64,000 bases of DNA from assembly GCA_037974665.1 (NCBI GenBank), contig CM075772.1:42994552-43058551 (forward strand). Reading direction: 5' to 3'. Position 1 is the stretch's first letter. Every line of letters begins with the position of its first letter. The notes under the pieces were generated by a model. It worked only from the letters and a program-made list of their open reading frames with translations, ran no database searches and had not been told where the DNA came from. The stretch is from Ehretia macrophylla. Its lineage: Eukaryota > Streptophyta > Magnoliopsida > Boraginales > Ehretiaceae. The position numbers and the translations under genes are program-made. This document shows, piece by piece, positions 1 through 12,182 of the stretch.

Positions 1-944
1 CGTTTACTTTCGGGATCAGTCAAGCCATGTTACCCTACCTAAAAATCAGATAGTCTCTACCCACAACGATGACTAAAGACAAACACGCTGCTAGAAGAGT
101 GATATTTTTTATAGCACAAATCTAGAGAGCAAAAAGGTGTTTAAATCTCAGAGAAGAAATTAACCTTCCAGGTGATCCTTTCCAAAACGAATGGAGAAGA
201 GGAAATTGCGTTCAATAATTACAGCATTGCAGATAGCAAAATAAGAGAATTTAGAGGTTCTATATGAAGCTCTATACCCTCTTAGTACAGTTGACACAAC
301 TTATGCACATCTGGGTCATTAAAACATGTTATGTTGGATAAACCAAGATCAAGACTTTGAAACTGAAGAGAATTTTCTCTTTGTGCCACTTCAGTCATCC
401 TGACATTAGCCAATGTATAAGAATTTTTTGTCTTCACTAAACATAGATTCACAGACCTTAAACATTCCTACCTGGACTTCAGATGTGTGCTAATTAACTT
501 GCACTTAGTATCCAAAACAAGAGTATGTCTAAACTTCAAATCCATAAAGCCTATAACCCATTTTAATGTAATTCTATGCTCTTATTTCTCAAAAAAAAAA
601 AACAGTACTTCTATGCTCTGCCTACTGCAGATTGCAAGCCTAGTATCACTTCACTAAGTTTTAGTTTACCAAAACCCAACACACCAATAAACGATACAAT
701 CTTTCCACCATGTTATGGTCCGGTATAATTGAACAGCTACTTGTTTGCTTTGACAATTATCTAGAAATGTCAAAATGCTTCCAACACAAGAAAACTAATT
801 CATCAGTGCATGGATGCCTGCAAGCTTTTATAAAAGCATTATCACTTTTATGCAATAAGTTCTCCTGGTTCGAGGGCTGGTTGCAGTATTACGTCTGCGT
901 TTATCAATGCTGGTAAATGAACCCAACAATGAGGATTTCAGTAC
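1..944 (-). other. Intron 5 of the TypA-like gene (incomplete)
   Basis: The donor GT follows the exon end at 945. No further exon with the expected domain II sequence was seen before the window edge. The stretch is AT-rich with a short poly-A run near 591-602 and no other recognisable feature. Confidence 0.7.
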
Positions 945-3900
945 AAACCAGCATCTGGAAAGGCGCATCAAGGTTAGTATTTGGTGGAGGAACATGTCTT
1001 AAGATTGCATCAAGCAACTGTGACATATTCTTGCTATCATCAGGGGGACATTTCGTATAGGCGGATGACGCCCATCCTTCCTTCGCAGAGGCATAAAGAA
1101 CAGGAAAATCTAGTTGTTCCTCTGAAACAATAGAATGAAAATTATATTTAGTGTAGAATTTGCTGGTATGCAAATTAATAATTTGGAAATAAAAGACTAA
1201 AACTCAGATGAATGAGATACTAAGAATTTTAAAAATGACCACATGCATATCAATTAAAGAAAGGGAAACAGGAAACACAAGAAATTATGACCTGAAGCAC
1301 CAAGATTTGCAAAAAGGTCAAAAACCAGGCTTTCAACTTCATTGCACCTCTCCTCTGAGACTGCACAACATTAGATGCAAAAATAAGGAGTTGATTTAAT
1401 TCTAAGAGAAACTGATAAAGTAAGTTAGATGCTCCACTACCAACAAAGAGCAAACTGAAGCAGATAAACCTTTGAAATTTCTAAAAAACCTGATACATGT
1501 TGTAGGAATACATGCACATTGGATAGGAAAAAACATAACCATATAGCTTAAGGAGTTTTTTCTTTCTATTAGCCACCTCAGTTGATTTTCGTAGAACAAT
1601 TTCCTCTTTACCTTTTCCTTAGTACAGTAAACTTGATCTTCAGGGAGGCACTAACATAAGTGGACCCATCTAGTACTGTGTGGACACTGGACAGTGATCA
1701 GTTCTCTTACCTCTGGATCATATCTATGAGTAAATGCTAGGACACATCAACAACAATGCCTAATAACAACAAAAATAAGATGAATCTGTAATACCCAGTG
1801 CACAAGGCTCCTGCAAATAGAAGGGTTCAGGGAAGGTAGGTTTAAGAAGTCTACCCTGGTTGCCAGAGAGGCTGTTTCTAAGACTTGCACCGGGTACTAA
1901 GTACTTAACAAGTGAACACTCAACAATCAACAAGAGTGCAACGAATCTGTAATCTAGGAAAATCAATGCCAAGCCATACTTTACAGAAATATCAATGTGC
2001 TAAGGGTGGGAAGTTGGATTCTTGGATATGGTATACTATTTAAAGACCGAATCCTTGAGAAATGCTAAAAACTAAGCAAGTGGAAGGGAGAACAGAATGA
2101 GAGCAGAAAAGGCTTTCAAATATACCAACAGCTTCAGCGATCACAAATCTAAGTGAGTAGAGGCAACCTCCAACAATTTTTGTGGTAAGCAAGCTACAAG
2201 TCATTCATATACGTGGATGAGACATGGCATCAATAAAAACTATCTATCCAAGGGAAGCTCTTCTAGTGAAACTAAATTAGCACAACTCATTTGAGACAAA
2301 TATAGAGCATGAAAACAAAAAGAATCACATGGAAAAGGTTGACAATAAAATATATTGAAAATAACTTGTCAGATAAGTACAAAATGCATACCTGCAGGCC
2401 TGTCTACTTTATTTAGAAGAAGAATAGGACGTAGACCATATTTTAAGGCCTTTGCAAGAACAAACTTTGTCTGTGCAAGTGGACCTTCTCCTGCATCTAC
2501 AACTAGAATTGCACCCTCAACCATTCCAACAACTCGCTCAACCTGGAAGCATGAAAGAACAGTAATTATGAAAAGCCATTTTTATGATTTGTCATACTAT
2601 TATGAGGCAACACATATAAAACTACAAAGAACAAATATAGAAGGATTATGAAGATCTCTTTGAAGCACTTGACTCTTTTAAAGACTCAAAGTGTAAGAGA
2701 CACTTTTATGTGCTAACAAATAGCATGCTGCATCTTCAACTAAACCCTCCAAGTCATCAGTAATTTATCATTTTTAATTTCAAACAGACTTGACTTGCTT
2801 CCTTACTTACTGTTTCCTCTGATTTCTTAATTTTCTACTTTTGCAAAACCTGGATGTCAGCAAGCATTTAGGCAACTTTGGAACAAGCCTTGAAGCAGTG
2901 CAAATTGAATAACGGCTTGAGTTGTAAGCACAAACTTGAAGATACTGTCTCAACAACCATCAAATTTGTCATTTATAAGTTGCAAATGCAATACATACAT
3001 GGTTAGAAGTTATTAAATTCTAAAGGATTGCCTTATAAGTTCTTCAGGTCAGAAAACACTGTTTTGTATCTGAAAAGTTTTGGGCATCAATCTCCTACAT
3101 AAATAGGAGAATCAATCTTAAAATAAAACTCCAAAGAAGTATACATTCAAGTCAAATAAGCTCAAAATCTCTAGGGAATAGACAAACTAAGTTCACTAGC
3201 TCATTTCCCTTTTGCCTTATTTCCATCCTAGATTCAATACCATCAGTTTCTTCAATCAGTAAATCGCTACTTCCATGAAATAAAAATTCACTCATTATGA
3301 TAGTCAGTAATAAACCATTTGACCATATTACAATTGCAGCTTGCTACACATGCAGAAGCCAATTCCATAGCCTTCAAACCTTTTGCCAGCCGAAAAATAG
3401 TTGAGCTACTTGTAAAGCAATTTAAACAGTCCACAGAGAGAGGAGGGAAGGAATTCTGTGCAAATAAAAGTTGCATACTTCACCACCAAAATCAGCATGG
3501 CCTGGAGTGTCAACCATGTTCAACTCATTTTCCTTCCATGAAATGGATGTGACCTGAAAGAATTACAAGGAAATTAGAGGTTCTCAACACAAACAACCAA
3601 AGTATATAAGGTTTTGTCATGTATTATAGGTTTCCAGAAACCTTTTTTTGCAAGGAAGCAGAATGATTGACTAAATTTAATGTATTGTGACAGTATATGT
3701 TTATGCATACATGCAAGAATGGAAGACATGCCAACCACACCAAACTAGAGTCTTGCCCACAGGGAAGAAGCTTCACTACATAAAACTTCCACTGATTCTT
3801 CACATCAGCATCAAACTTTTCTAACCTTTCTAATGCCAAACTAAGTTCTGGACCCCCAACCCTTCCCTCCTATATTCTATACCGCTCGTCACATACCTAC

Positions 3901-6900
3901 TTATGCCGCAGACAAATGCCCTTTTTTCTACCTTATTAGTTACTACAATTAATATAAATCCTCCCTTTCTGTCGTTTTCTTCTCCTTTTTTTTTTTTTTT
4001 TGGCGGGGGATCGGGGTTGGAGGGCCTCCTCACCTACAATTTACTGAAAATAGCATTTGCATTTTGATTCAGCAGGTACCTGCCCCCAAAAAATTATTAC
4101 AAAGGTACACCTCGATTGAGACATTTTACAAAAGAACTTGCTCAAAAGCCCCCACTCTTGCATCATAACGCTTTCAGCACGTGACCCTAGTTTCTCAACT
4201 AAGTTTTAAGTTCGCTTTCAACCTAGGATACTGACCACAATATGCAAAAAGCTGTGGTGCTCTTGCAGTCCTAATATCCCACCTCTTCAAAACTTCATGA
4301 TAGATTTAAGTTTCTCTGGCTCGGTTACCAATTCTGAATGCAATAGGTGCCATTTTTTTTTCTTTTTTTGAAAGTTGTGGGTATCTAGACTTTCCCAACC
4401 AATCAGGGCCCTAAAGTTAATGGCCGGATAAACCTCCAATGGCCTTGAGGGGACTTGAATTGATGACCTCTGGGAAACACACCCAAGACCTAACCAGCTG
4501 AACTACCCCTAAGGGTTACAGTAGGTGTCATTCAGTAAAGAAAAAAACTTCATCCTCTCAAAAGAACAAAAACAAGAAGCAATGAGCAGTTTCTCAAATA
4601 GTATAAAAATGAATTGTCAAATACTCTGGCATTGACTTTAAGAATAGACCATTTAACTGATCCATGACAAAACGGATATGTTAAGTCATTTTATTAGGAG
4701 AAGACTAGGTGGAGTTTATTTTTTAGAACAGAGATTAGAATGCTCTACAAGTTGGAAAAAATGACTTTTTTTCATTTTGCAAGAAGAAAATAATTTTTTT
4801 TTTAATCTACCATTAAGCCTATCTATCGCATCGGTCTCATACTAATTTAGCATGCTTAAAGTAATATTTTAGTCTAAATTGGCATTTCAGATACAAGGTT
4901 AATTAAGTTGGTTTTAACTTCAAATTCAACACATGAGGTTTACATTCAAATTCAACGCATAAGGTTTACCGTCTTTGAGTAGAATACTTGAAAGACATGC
5001 ATGTGCATACCCGTTAGAAAGAGTGTTTATCGAATGCAGTAAAAATATGTGCACTGATCTTTCCACGAAAAAACTATTATCCTTTTGTAAAATACGCAAT
5101 GACAAATTATAGAACCAAATCTTAGATGAAAGTAAATTATTATCAAAAGTTTCCAGACAAAAGGGAAAAACACAACACTCATGACATACTGGCTCAGCAA
5201 ATATACCTCGTCTTGACAATCATCATTCTACTACCAACCACCAAGTAGCAGCCGTAAGTCCGGCCTTTTTATCATCATTGCCAGTGAAAGCAAGGTTGCA
5301 TGTGAAATCCATTATGGAACAAATTCAAAATCATTATTTTAGAAAAAAGAAAAAAGGGGTCTACTGTGTATAATGGGCTAGAATCTACCCTTCACAGTTC
5401 CTGGTTTGAACCACTTAGCATTTTACAAGTCATATGAGTTCCATCCACCAAGAAAGGTGGGAACAATTTGAAGAGTGTACACCGAAGTCCATTGGTATAT
5501 CCCATATTCATTATCATACTTTCCATATTTTTTTCAGATGGCAGGTATTTATTAACACCTGGAAATTATCAAACTTTAGATTTATATCATGATAGCTATC
5601 TTTTGCTCCATACCAAATACAATTTAAATTCATTTAATTAGATCGAAAGTTATACCAATCACCACCAATCAAATTCTTAACCTACAACTGAACCTTCTAC
5701 CAGATAGAAAATTTTGGATCAACATAACCATTTTCAGACATCTAACTTGCAGAGAGCCTAAAGAAACACAAAATGCATAAAACACAGAAAGCATTCTTGA
5801 AGAAAGCACTCAGTTCTAGACAGCAACATCAACACCAACCTCCCCTCCACCCCAAAACAATTTCTTGCCAGATATGTGACGAGGAACTGTTGCCCTCAAA
5901 CTATAATAGTTTTCAATAAAATAAAAATTCTCCATATTAAGTAAGTTACCATTTCTGATGCCAAGCATTAGTTCTACATAATAAGTTGAACTCTTATTTC
6001 CTTTTTTGACAAGTAACATAATAAACTTAAACCCCAAACAAGAAAAAGATGGATCTTTACAGATTTTTAACTCTGCAAGACTGAAATCCATTTCCCCTTT
6101 ATTCAGTTAGAACTGAAATTCAAAGTAATAGCTAAGATCAATCCTTTTCAAAGCTCACTCACAAAAAAGCAAAGCAATGAACTTTCTTCTTGTCTATGGA
6201 AACATATGTGTCTTTAGAACACAAACAGTGTTCTCGTTATAACAATTTCAAGTAATCTCCTTGCTTTTGAGCTGAAATCAATCAAAATTCATAACCAAAA
6301 TTCAATCTTTAACCTACTCACGTGCTTAACCGATAGAAGAAAACAGTAGATTTGTAAAGTTTTTAGCATCTCTCCAATAAAATCTATAAAGCCTCTAATT
6401 AATTAGAATCAATTCACAGTAATAGCTAAAGGTTAATCCTTTCAACTATCACTAGATTGTCCACACTCCATCATATTTTAATTTTTGCACATCACATCAT
6501 AAGTATTTTTACGTAATCTCCTTAAGTTTTAGCTAATATAAATAACAGCATTCAAATTTTAATCAAAATTCATGTTTCCACAACTTCAAATTCTATCTTC
6601 TTTTTTTTTCGGTGAAGCAACGAATGAACTGTTAAGGCTTGTTAAAACGCAGAGCAGCAAAAGATTAAATCTTTGATCAAAGTTCACATTTCTAATACTT
6701 TATCTATTTATTTATTCTTTTCATTCCAGAGAAAATAAACTAATCAATTAACATCAATAATAAAAGAACATCCTTTAAACTAAGATTCACATTTCTATTA
6801 CTTTATTTTTTTATTTTTTTTATTACTAGGAAAATCAACTAATAAACTAACATTAATAAATAAAAAAAAATCAATCTTTAAACTAAAATTCACATTTTTT

Positions 6901-7296
6901 TTCACTTCTCAACTTATTTTCTTTTAACAAAAAAAAGGAGAAATATACCTTAGAGGCAATAGTGATGCCGCGCTCTCGCTCGAGGCTAATGGAATCCATG
7001 GCGCGTTCATGAGGTATATCCGCGCCACACTGCCTTAGGAGCCTGTCCATGAGCGTGGTCTTCCCATGGTCAACGTGCGCTATCACCGCCACATTTCTCA
7101 GCCGGCTAGGATCAATTGCTCCACTAGGCGCAGTTGATGCTGCCGCTGTCGCCGTGCCGGTCGAAAAGGCGCGTGTAAATCCGGTGACGGCGCGTGAAAA
7201 TGCATAAGGTTTGAGAGAGGAATAGTGATTACCGGAGGATGTTGAGAGAGATTTTCTGGTGGTGGTAGCGAGTAAACGGAGCAATGGACCGCTCAT
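945..7296 (-). CDS. TypA/BipA-type translation GTPase, likely mitochondrial (5' five exons; 3' end outside window)
   Basis: Five exons are joined by GT-AG introns with consistent phases: 6949-7296, 3479-3553, 2392-2542, 1292-1360 and 945-1121. Exon 1 starts at the ATG at 7296 and encodes a Ser/Arg/Thr-rich, acid-poor leader of about 60 residues, then the G1 P-loop AHVDHGKTT (residues 73-81) and the switch I region [11 protein letters not shown]. Exon 2 carries G3 ([12 protein letters not shown]), exon 3 carries G4 (NKVD), and exon 5 carries the G5-region YASAKEGW and the start of domain II (DAPFQMLV). Family knowledge: TypA/BipA GTPases bind ribosomes and help assembly or translation; the leader and the Arabidopsis EMB2785 (At2g31060) resemblance suggest mitochondria rather than the plastid paralogue SVR3. 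About 200 codons of a usual 650-680 are present and all seen are intact. The first intron (3.4 kb) holds a SINE. Confidence 0.9.
3554..6948 (-). other. Intron 1 of the TypA-like gene
   Basis: Long 3.4 kb intron between the presequence/G1 exon and the G3 exon. It contains the SINE at 4355-4521, a poly-T run near 3987-4001 and AT-rich sequence. No other gene-like open frame with family resemblance was seen on either strand. Confidence 0.8.
4355..4521 (-). mobile_element. tRNA-derived SINE in intron 1 of the TypA-like gene
   Basis: On the minus strand the element begins with a tRNA-like head: A-box TAGTTCAGCTGG (4494-4505) and a B-box-like GTCATCAATTCAAGTCC (4451-4467), spaced as in a tRNA. It ends in an A-rich tail (T-rich on plus, about 4355-4371). 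Flanks are a near-identical target duplication, taggtgccatt at 4344-4354 and taggtgtcatt at 4522-4532. Length about 167 bp. No coding capacity. Confidence 0.75.
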
Positions 7297-7345
7297 TTCT
7301 TCTGCTTAATTGAAGCCAACAAGTGAGCAGTGTTGAAAATCTGTG

Positions 7346-7360
7346 TAGGGTTTAGGGTTT
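7346..7360. promoter_or_regulatory. Telo-box-like element upstream of the TypA-like gene
   Basis: Two telomere-type units, TAGGGTTTAGGGTTT on the plus strand (AAACCCTAAACCCTA on the gene's strand), lie about 50 bp upstream of the start codon. Telo-boxes are known to be enriched close to transcription starts of plant translation and ribosome genes, which fits this gene. Whether it is promoter or 5' UTR cannot be told from sequence. Confidence 0.55.
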
Positions 7361-7398
7361 TAGGCTAAAGCAAGAGCAAAAAGCGTCTGACTTTAAAG

Positions 7399-7516
7399 CA
7401 CGCTTTCATCTACGGGCACGCGAGTTATAGTGAACTATTGTGGTGCCACGACTCTTGTATGGGATGTGCCGCTTTTGGGCGTAATTTAGATATACGAGCA
7501 CGATTTCATTTAGATA
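7399..7516. repeat. Promoter-distal duplication, copy 1 (copy 2 at about 9081-9199)
   Basis: The stretch reading cgctttcatctacgggcacg onward, through tagtgaactat and ending cgatttcatttagata, is repeated with scattered substitutions at 9081-9199. Homology resumes beyond the MITE (acacaattattcac versus aattaattcac) and again at about 8330-8370 versus 9226-9265 (ttagcattaacactat versus ttagtattaacgttat). Direct orientation; no coding potential. Confidence 0.65.
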
Positions 7517-7517
7517 A

Positions 7518-7831
7518 GGTATCTCCAATAGTTGTTACTATTTATAAAAACTTATTATTTTTGGTAATTTTGAGATACTCGGTTCTTTATCTTATCTCAA
7601 ATCTCTAATGAGACTTACCATTTTTTAGAGATTTATATTAAAATAGAGACTCAATCATTTTTTGAGTCTTTAAATTTAGTGTAAAAAAAATAAATTGAGT
7701 CTATATTTTAACTCAAATTTCTAAAAAGTGGTGAGCCCCATTGGAGATTTAGATTAAAATAAAGACTCGAATCTCTAAAAATTATCAAAAAAGTAAGTTT
7801 TTATGAATAATAACAACTATTGGAGATACCC
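7518..7831. mobile_element. PIF/Harbinger-like (Tourist-type) MITE
   Basis: A 314-bp foldback sequence. Left end GGTATCTCCAATAGTTGTTA is the inverse of the right end ending TAACAACTATTGGAGATACC, and the similarity continues inward for more than 40 bp. It is flanked by the 3-bp target duplication TAA (7515-7517 and 7832-7834), as expected for this superfamily. Internal GAGACT motifs also recur in the larger Harbinger element at 29825-34854. Non-coding. Confidence 0.75.
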
Positions 7832-8470
7832 TAAAGAACACAATTATTCACTTTTATGTGAACCACCTTGGATCTGTTTAGTGTAACTTTTACACACTTA
7901 AAATACTTTTTTAAATTTAGAAACTGAAACTAACCTATTTAAAGCGCTTTTATATAAAAGTTGAAATTAAAAAAAAACTAAAAAATAAGAAATTTCAAAT
8001 TGGATCTTTTTAAAAAAATGCATTTGTGAACCTATTTTTACATAATGCGAGAAGTTGTTACTTATTCTTTCTCAAATATGCCTCTTCATAATTTTTAAAA
8101 CTCAACATTACCCTCAAAATTTTTAAAAGCCAACATTGTCAACATAAGCCAAATATTTAATAACTTTTGTTTAATAACACTTGTGACCGAAGTTATTTTA
8201 TGTACCTAGTTGTACTTTGAATTTTCTCTTTGATAAAACATCATACTAAATTAACAAAAAAAAAATACTTTTAACCAAAGTTATACAGCTTAAAAGCTAA
8301 AATTTCACAGTTAGACCAAACAGAGTTTTAACCATTAGGGTTTTAGCATTAACACTATGTTTGGATTCACATTTTTAAAAGAAAATACAAAAAAAAGGGG
8401 AAGAATTAAGAAACTTTTAACTTTGTCTAGAAATAAATTGAATGATTGAAGAATTCTTTAAAGAAAAAAA

Positions 8471-8687
8471 AAATTGCAATAAAGATTCTCTCTATTTTGG
8501 ATTTTGAAGCGAAAGTCAAAAAGTGAGAAGTTTTAGTTGGTCAGAATAAAAATGATATAAAAAGGTTATTTAAGCATTTTTTATTCACTTTCTTTTACTT
8601 TAGAATAATTAATTTTTTAAATTAGAACTCAATAAATATTAAAAACGGAATAGAACTAGTAGAAAAAATACATAAATAACTTTTTTA
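8471..8687. repeat. Dispersed 215-bp repeat, copy 1
   Basis: Starts at ttgcaataaagattctctct and is nearly identical to 58925-59139 over about 215 bp, including ggattttgaagcgaaagtc and ttactttagaataattaatt. A weaker third copy seems to lie around 9440-9600. No open frame; probably part of an unidentified transposon or old duplication. Confidence 0.65.
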
Positions 8688-9080
8688 AAAGTTTGGGACC
8701 AAAGGAGTAGCAGACTGATAGCCATAACTGATTATAAGTTGCATCCGCTTTGTAAAAAGACAATCTTAGAATTTTATTGCCCTTCTATTTTTGTCTAATC
8801 TGCAATTTGAATCCAACACATTATATCACAATTTCAAATCTTAGACTTTTAGTGTGGAACTTATTTGGTTTATAAATGAATTTTTTGAGGATTCGTAGAA
8901 ATGATTCTAAGGACTAATTTAGATATAATTAACACATTAAATATAAGTTCAACAATAATGAAATTGCCTGCTAAATAAATGAATAATACAATAAGTCATG
9001 TTCTAAAATTATATCTAATTGACTTTTAAAGCATATAATCCATCACGGACATAGAAGCCAATCATCACTGTGGTTTTAGG

Positions 9081-9199
9081 CATGCTTTCATGTAGGTTCA
9101 CACGCGATATAGTGAACTATGTGATGCGCGAATCTTGAATGGGGAATGCCACTCTTGGATATAATTTTGGTATGCAAAACACAATTTCATTTAGATACA
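9081..9199. repeat. Promoter-distal duplication, copy 2 (lacks the MITE)
   Basis: Second copy of the 7399-7516 sequence. The position that holds the MITE in copy 1 is uninterrupted here, so this is a paralogous empty site. Confidence 0.6.
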
Positions 9200-9834
9200 T
9201 AAATTAATTCACCTTTACCTAAATGCCTTGGTCATTAAGCTTTTAGTATTAACGTTATATTAGGATTCACTTTTTTGGAGAAATGAAAAGGAAGGAAATG
9301 GATTAAGGGAAACTTTTTAAAAAGTTTGACTGATCAGTCAGTTAGACTTTTTACTCACAAAACATGAGGGTCAAACATATGTGTGGACCATTCCATATGA
9401 ATAAAAATCTAGACTGACCGGTCAATCTGGACTTTTTGAAAAAAATTTCATGGATTAATTGAGGAATTCTTTCCTCTGTTTAGATTTACTTTTGGAAGCA
9501 AGGAAAATAAAAGAAGGGATTAAAATATTTTTTAAGGTTAAAATTTTGCAATCCTCTCAGTTTTGAATTTTTTGAAGGAAAAGCCAAGACTATAAGAAGT
9601 CCACTGACCCGGTTTGTTCCTTTTGTTATTATTGCTGCCAATGATGTCTAACAACCATTCATGTGGAAATCGTGGGATTGGCAATCTCCCTCTGCAAAAG
9701 ACAATAACGATTGAGGTTGTTATGAAAGAGAAGTGAAGTTGATCCAAGTTTAGGTATTTTTCATGTATTTATATTACACCGGTGCATTGTACTGGCATAT
9801 AATTAGTTGTTAAAGACAAAAATGAGGTTGTTAA

Positions 9835-10040
9835 GGCTATCCTTATCAAGGGTTTAGAGTATCTAAAACTTTCTAAATTTAGAAATTGTTAGAGACTCAA
9901 TCTCTAAAAAACATTATTAAAAATTTAAATATACATGGGACCTACCACTTTTCATAACTTTTGAGGCAAAATAGAGACCCAGTCATCTATTTTGGACCTG
10001 AAGAGAATTTATAGTAAATAGTTATTTTATACATCGTGCA
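9835..10040. repeat. Degraded Harbinger-MITE-like fragment (uncertain)
   Basis: Begins TTAAGGCTATCCTTATC, which resembles a TTA target plus a PIF/Harbinger end, and holds several agagactc/agagaccc motifs like those of the elements at 7518 and 29825. No matching right end was found, so this is a weak call. Confidence 0.3.
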
Positions 10041-10061
10041 TCATTGTATCTAAGTGAAATT

Positions 10062-10318
10062 CACTACAAGAATTTAACGAAAAGGAGACGACAATTTTAT
10101 GGCAATTTTCGTTGCCAAATCAAAAATGGCGACCATGCTTCGCAAAATTTACCGTTCATCTCCTTTTCATCTCTTTTTGCATGTTCATCTCCACTTTTCG
10201 TTAAAATATATTCGTCTCTAATTTATCGTTAAAATTGGCTCATCTCCAATTTATCGCTAAAATTGGTTCGTCTCTAATTTATCACTAGAAGAGGTTTGTC
10301 TCCAATTTGTCACTAATA
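10062..10318. mobile_element. CACTA (En/Spm) left-end fragment with subterminal repeats
   Basis: Begins with CACTACAAGAATTTAACG, matching the conserved CACTACAAGAAA terminus of plant CACTA transposons. It is followed by about four degenerate ~28-bp direct repeats (cgtctctaatttatcgttaa type, 10211-10318), as in CACTA subterminal regions. No right end (TTCTTGTAGTG) was found, so it is truncated or a solo end. Confidence 0.55.
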
Positions 10319-10940
10319 ATTTTTTTTTTATTATATAAAAAAATAGTCATAAATTTTTAAAATTCTCAAAAGTTTTGTATAAAATTTTAAAAATAAAATA
10401 AAATGAGGTCGTGGAATGCAAGAACTGTGTAGGCATAAAAAGAAAATAATATAAAAGGAGTAAACCACCATTTCCGTAGATAAAAGAACACTAAAAAAGA
10501 TTACTAAAAGACTTGTGCTTTCACATGCAGAAACGGATCTAATTTTTTTTTAATGAAAATTTATTGACTTTGTAGGCTAAGAATATTCTTATATTTAATA
10601 TATGTTGCGGGATCAGTAGTGAATAAGAAATACAAAAGAAAATATTATTTGTAATAGAGTTTTACAAACCCGTTAAATATTTGTTATGATTTTTATTATA
10701 AGTTATCTTAAATATTATTTCTTTTTTTGCAACAATCGATTCCTAAATTTGATAACAATGGCGTCTTAATAAAATAAACGTTGACAATGACTTGTTAAAA
10801 AAACAAAAAATAGAAAAAGAATCAACGGGGGCGAGGTAGCCACGTAATACGACACGCACTTCATCCGAGCATGAGATCTTAAAATCCAAAACGGAGACAA
10901 CCCAATTTAATTAGCACTCGCATCATGATATATATGCATT
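10319..10940. other. AT-rich intergenic stretch
   Basis: No ORF with recognisable similarity, no repeat structure seen apart from A/T runs. It lies directly upstream of the PP2 pseudogene and may hold its former intron and promoter. Confidence 0.5.
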
Positions 10941-10957
10941 GTTATGTTTGTTTGCAG

Positions 10958-11515
10958 AGAGGAGGTTGCTAAGCTTGTAGGCGTCAATGTGCTTGACATT
11001 GTGGGAGATTACCACACTCGTTGGCTAATAGAACCTCTCTATGTAGTATATTTTGTGTACAAAATCGAGGAAAACCATAAAAATATTGATCAAGCAATTT
11101 CAAAAAATTCAAAATCGAGAAAAACTATAAAAATATTGATCAAGTAAATATTGAACATGTGGATTGATAAGAGTCCACATGTGCTTGACATTGTGGGAGA
11201 TTATGACACTTATCGGCTAACAGAACCTCCCTATGTAATATACTTTGTGTACAAAATTGAGAAAAATCACAAAAATATTAATCAAGCAAATTCAAAAATA
11301 TTTAAAATCGAGAAAAATCACAAAAATATTGATCAAGCAAATATTCAACATGTGGACTGATAAGAGTGCACATGTTCGTCCAGACTCATGGTTCGAGGTT
11401 AAGCTTGGAGAATATCAAGGCGTTGGTAGTGCAGCTGCCTATTCACTTGTGGGGGGTCGATGATAATAATAACAAATATGGTCTCATAGTGAGGGCTATG
11501 GAAATACACCTCCTC
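10958..11515 (+). pseudogene. PP2-like lectin pseudogene with internal duplication
   Basis: After an acceptor-like TTTGTTTGCAG the reading frame gives EEVAKLVGVNVLDIVGDY and YVVYFVYKIEE, matching the start of the PP2 domain. A block of about 190 bp (VLDIVGDY through YFVYKIE and HKNI-DQA) is then repeated (near 11180-11275). A short aaaatcgagaaaaatcacaa unit occurs about four times. The C-terminal part continues in another frame (DSWFEVKLGEY, then KYGLIVRAMEIH near 11480-11510). Stops and frame changes break it several times. It sits about 1.2 kb before the intact PP2 exon at 12183 and in the same orientation, so it looks like a decayed tandem duplicate. Confidence 0.7.
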
Positions 11516-12182
11516 CATGATCTCATTATTTTTTCATCTAATTAAACAATATTTGAAATCCATTGCAAAAAATTTAAAAATCGTCCAAATGATTTTATGT
11601 AACATTTTTCTTACCGTTGATTTTTTTGCTTAAATAGTACCAATAAAAATTATTGCAATTGATTCTTTTAGCAACATTTTTTATCTAAAGACTACATGAT
11701 AAAGTTACGGTAATCTGATCATTCAAGGCTCATACAAGTTGCTCATGACAAATCTAAACAGAATCACAACACTGATAAATCAGGAACTTAAACACAGATC
11801 GTGTTGCAGTATACCATAGAACAATGGACAAAACTCTCTTATATCTGCTTATGGCTCTCTCAGTCTACCTCACTTACTGTCGTGACCTCTGCTCCATATA
11901 AATACACGACTGCTGCATATCAACACGACTTGGGCTTCAAGAAAAGTCTCTTCTCACAAAACCCTATTCTTATGAATTCCTTGTGAATAGACAATTAATG
12001 CAATTCCATAAATATCACAAAGCCTTGTCTATTATGGTAAATTACCATAATATTTTTCCTGCACATTACAAATGGTAATAATACAAGTTTTGCTAAAAAA
12101 TAGCCAATCAAATCCAAATCAATTTAATTGCCTTAACAACATTTTTTTATATGATCATGTGCATGTTTCTGTTTGTGTGCAG
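11516..12182. other. Spacer between PP2 pseudogene and PP2 exon
   Basis: AT-rich, presumably intron and/or upstream sequence of the following PP2 exon; it ends in a pyrimidine/TG-rich acceptor ending GTGTGCAG. No F-box-coding exon was recognised here or elsewhere upstream. Confidence 0.5.

Noticed and set aside
12151..12182. ATG at 12151 as the start of the PP2 protein
   Set aside because: It lies in the pyrimidine/TG-rich stretch before a good acceptor, and family homology begins only after the acceptor.
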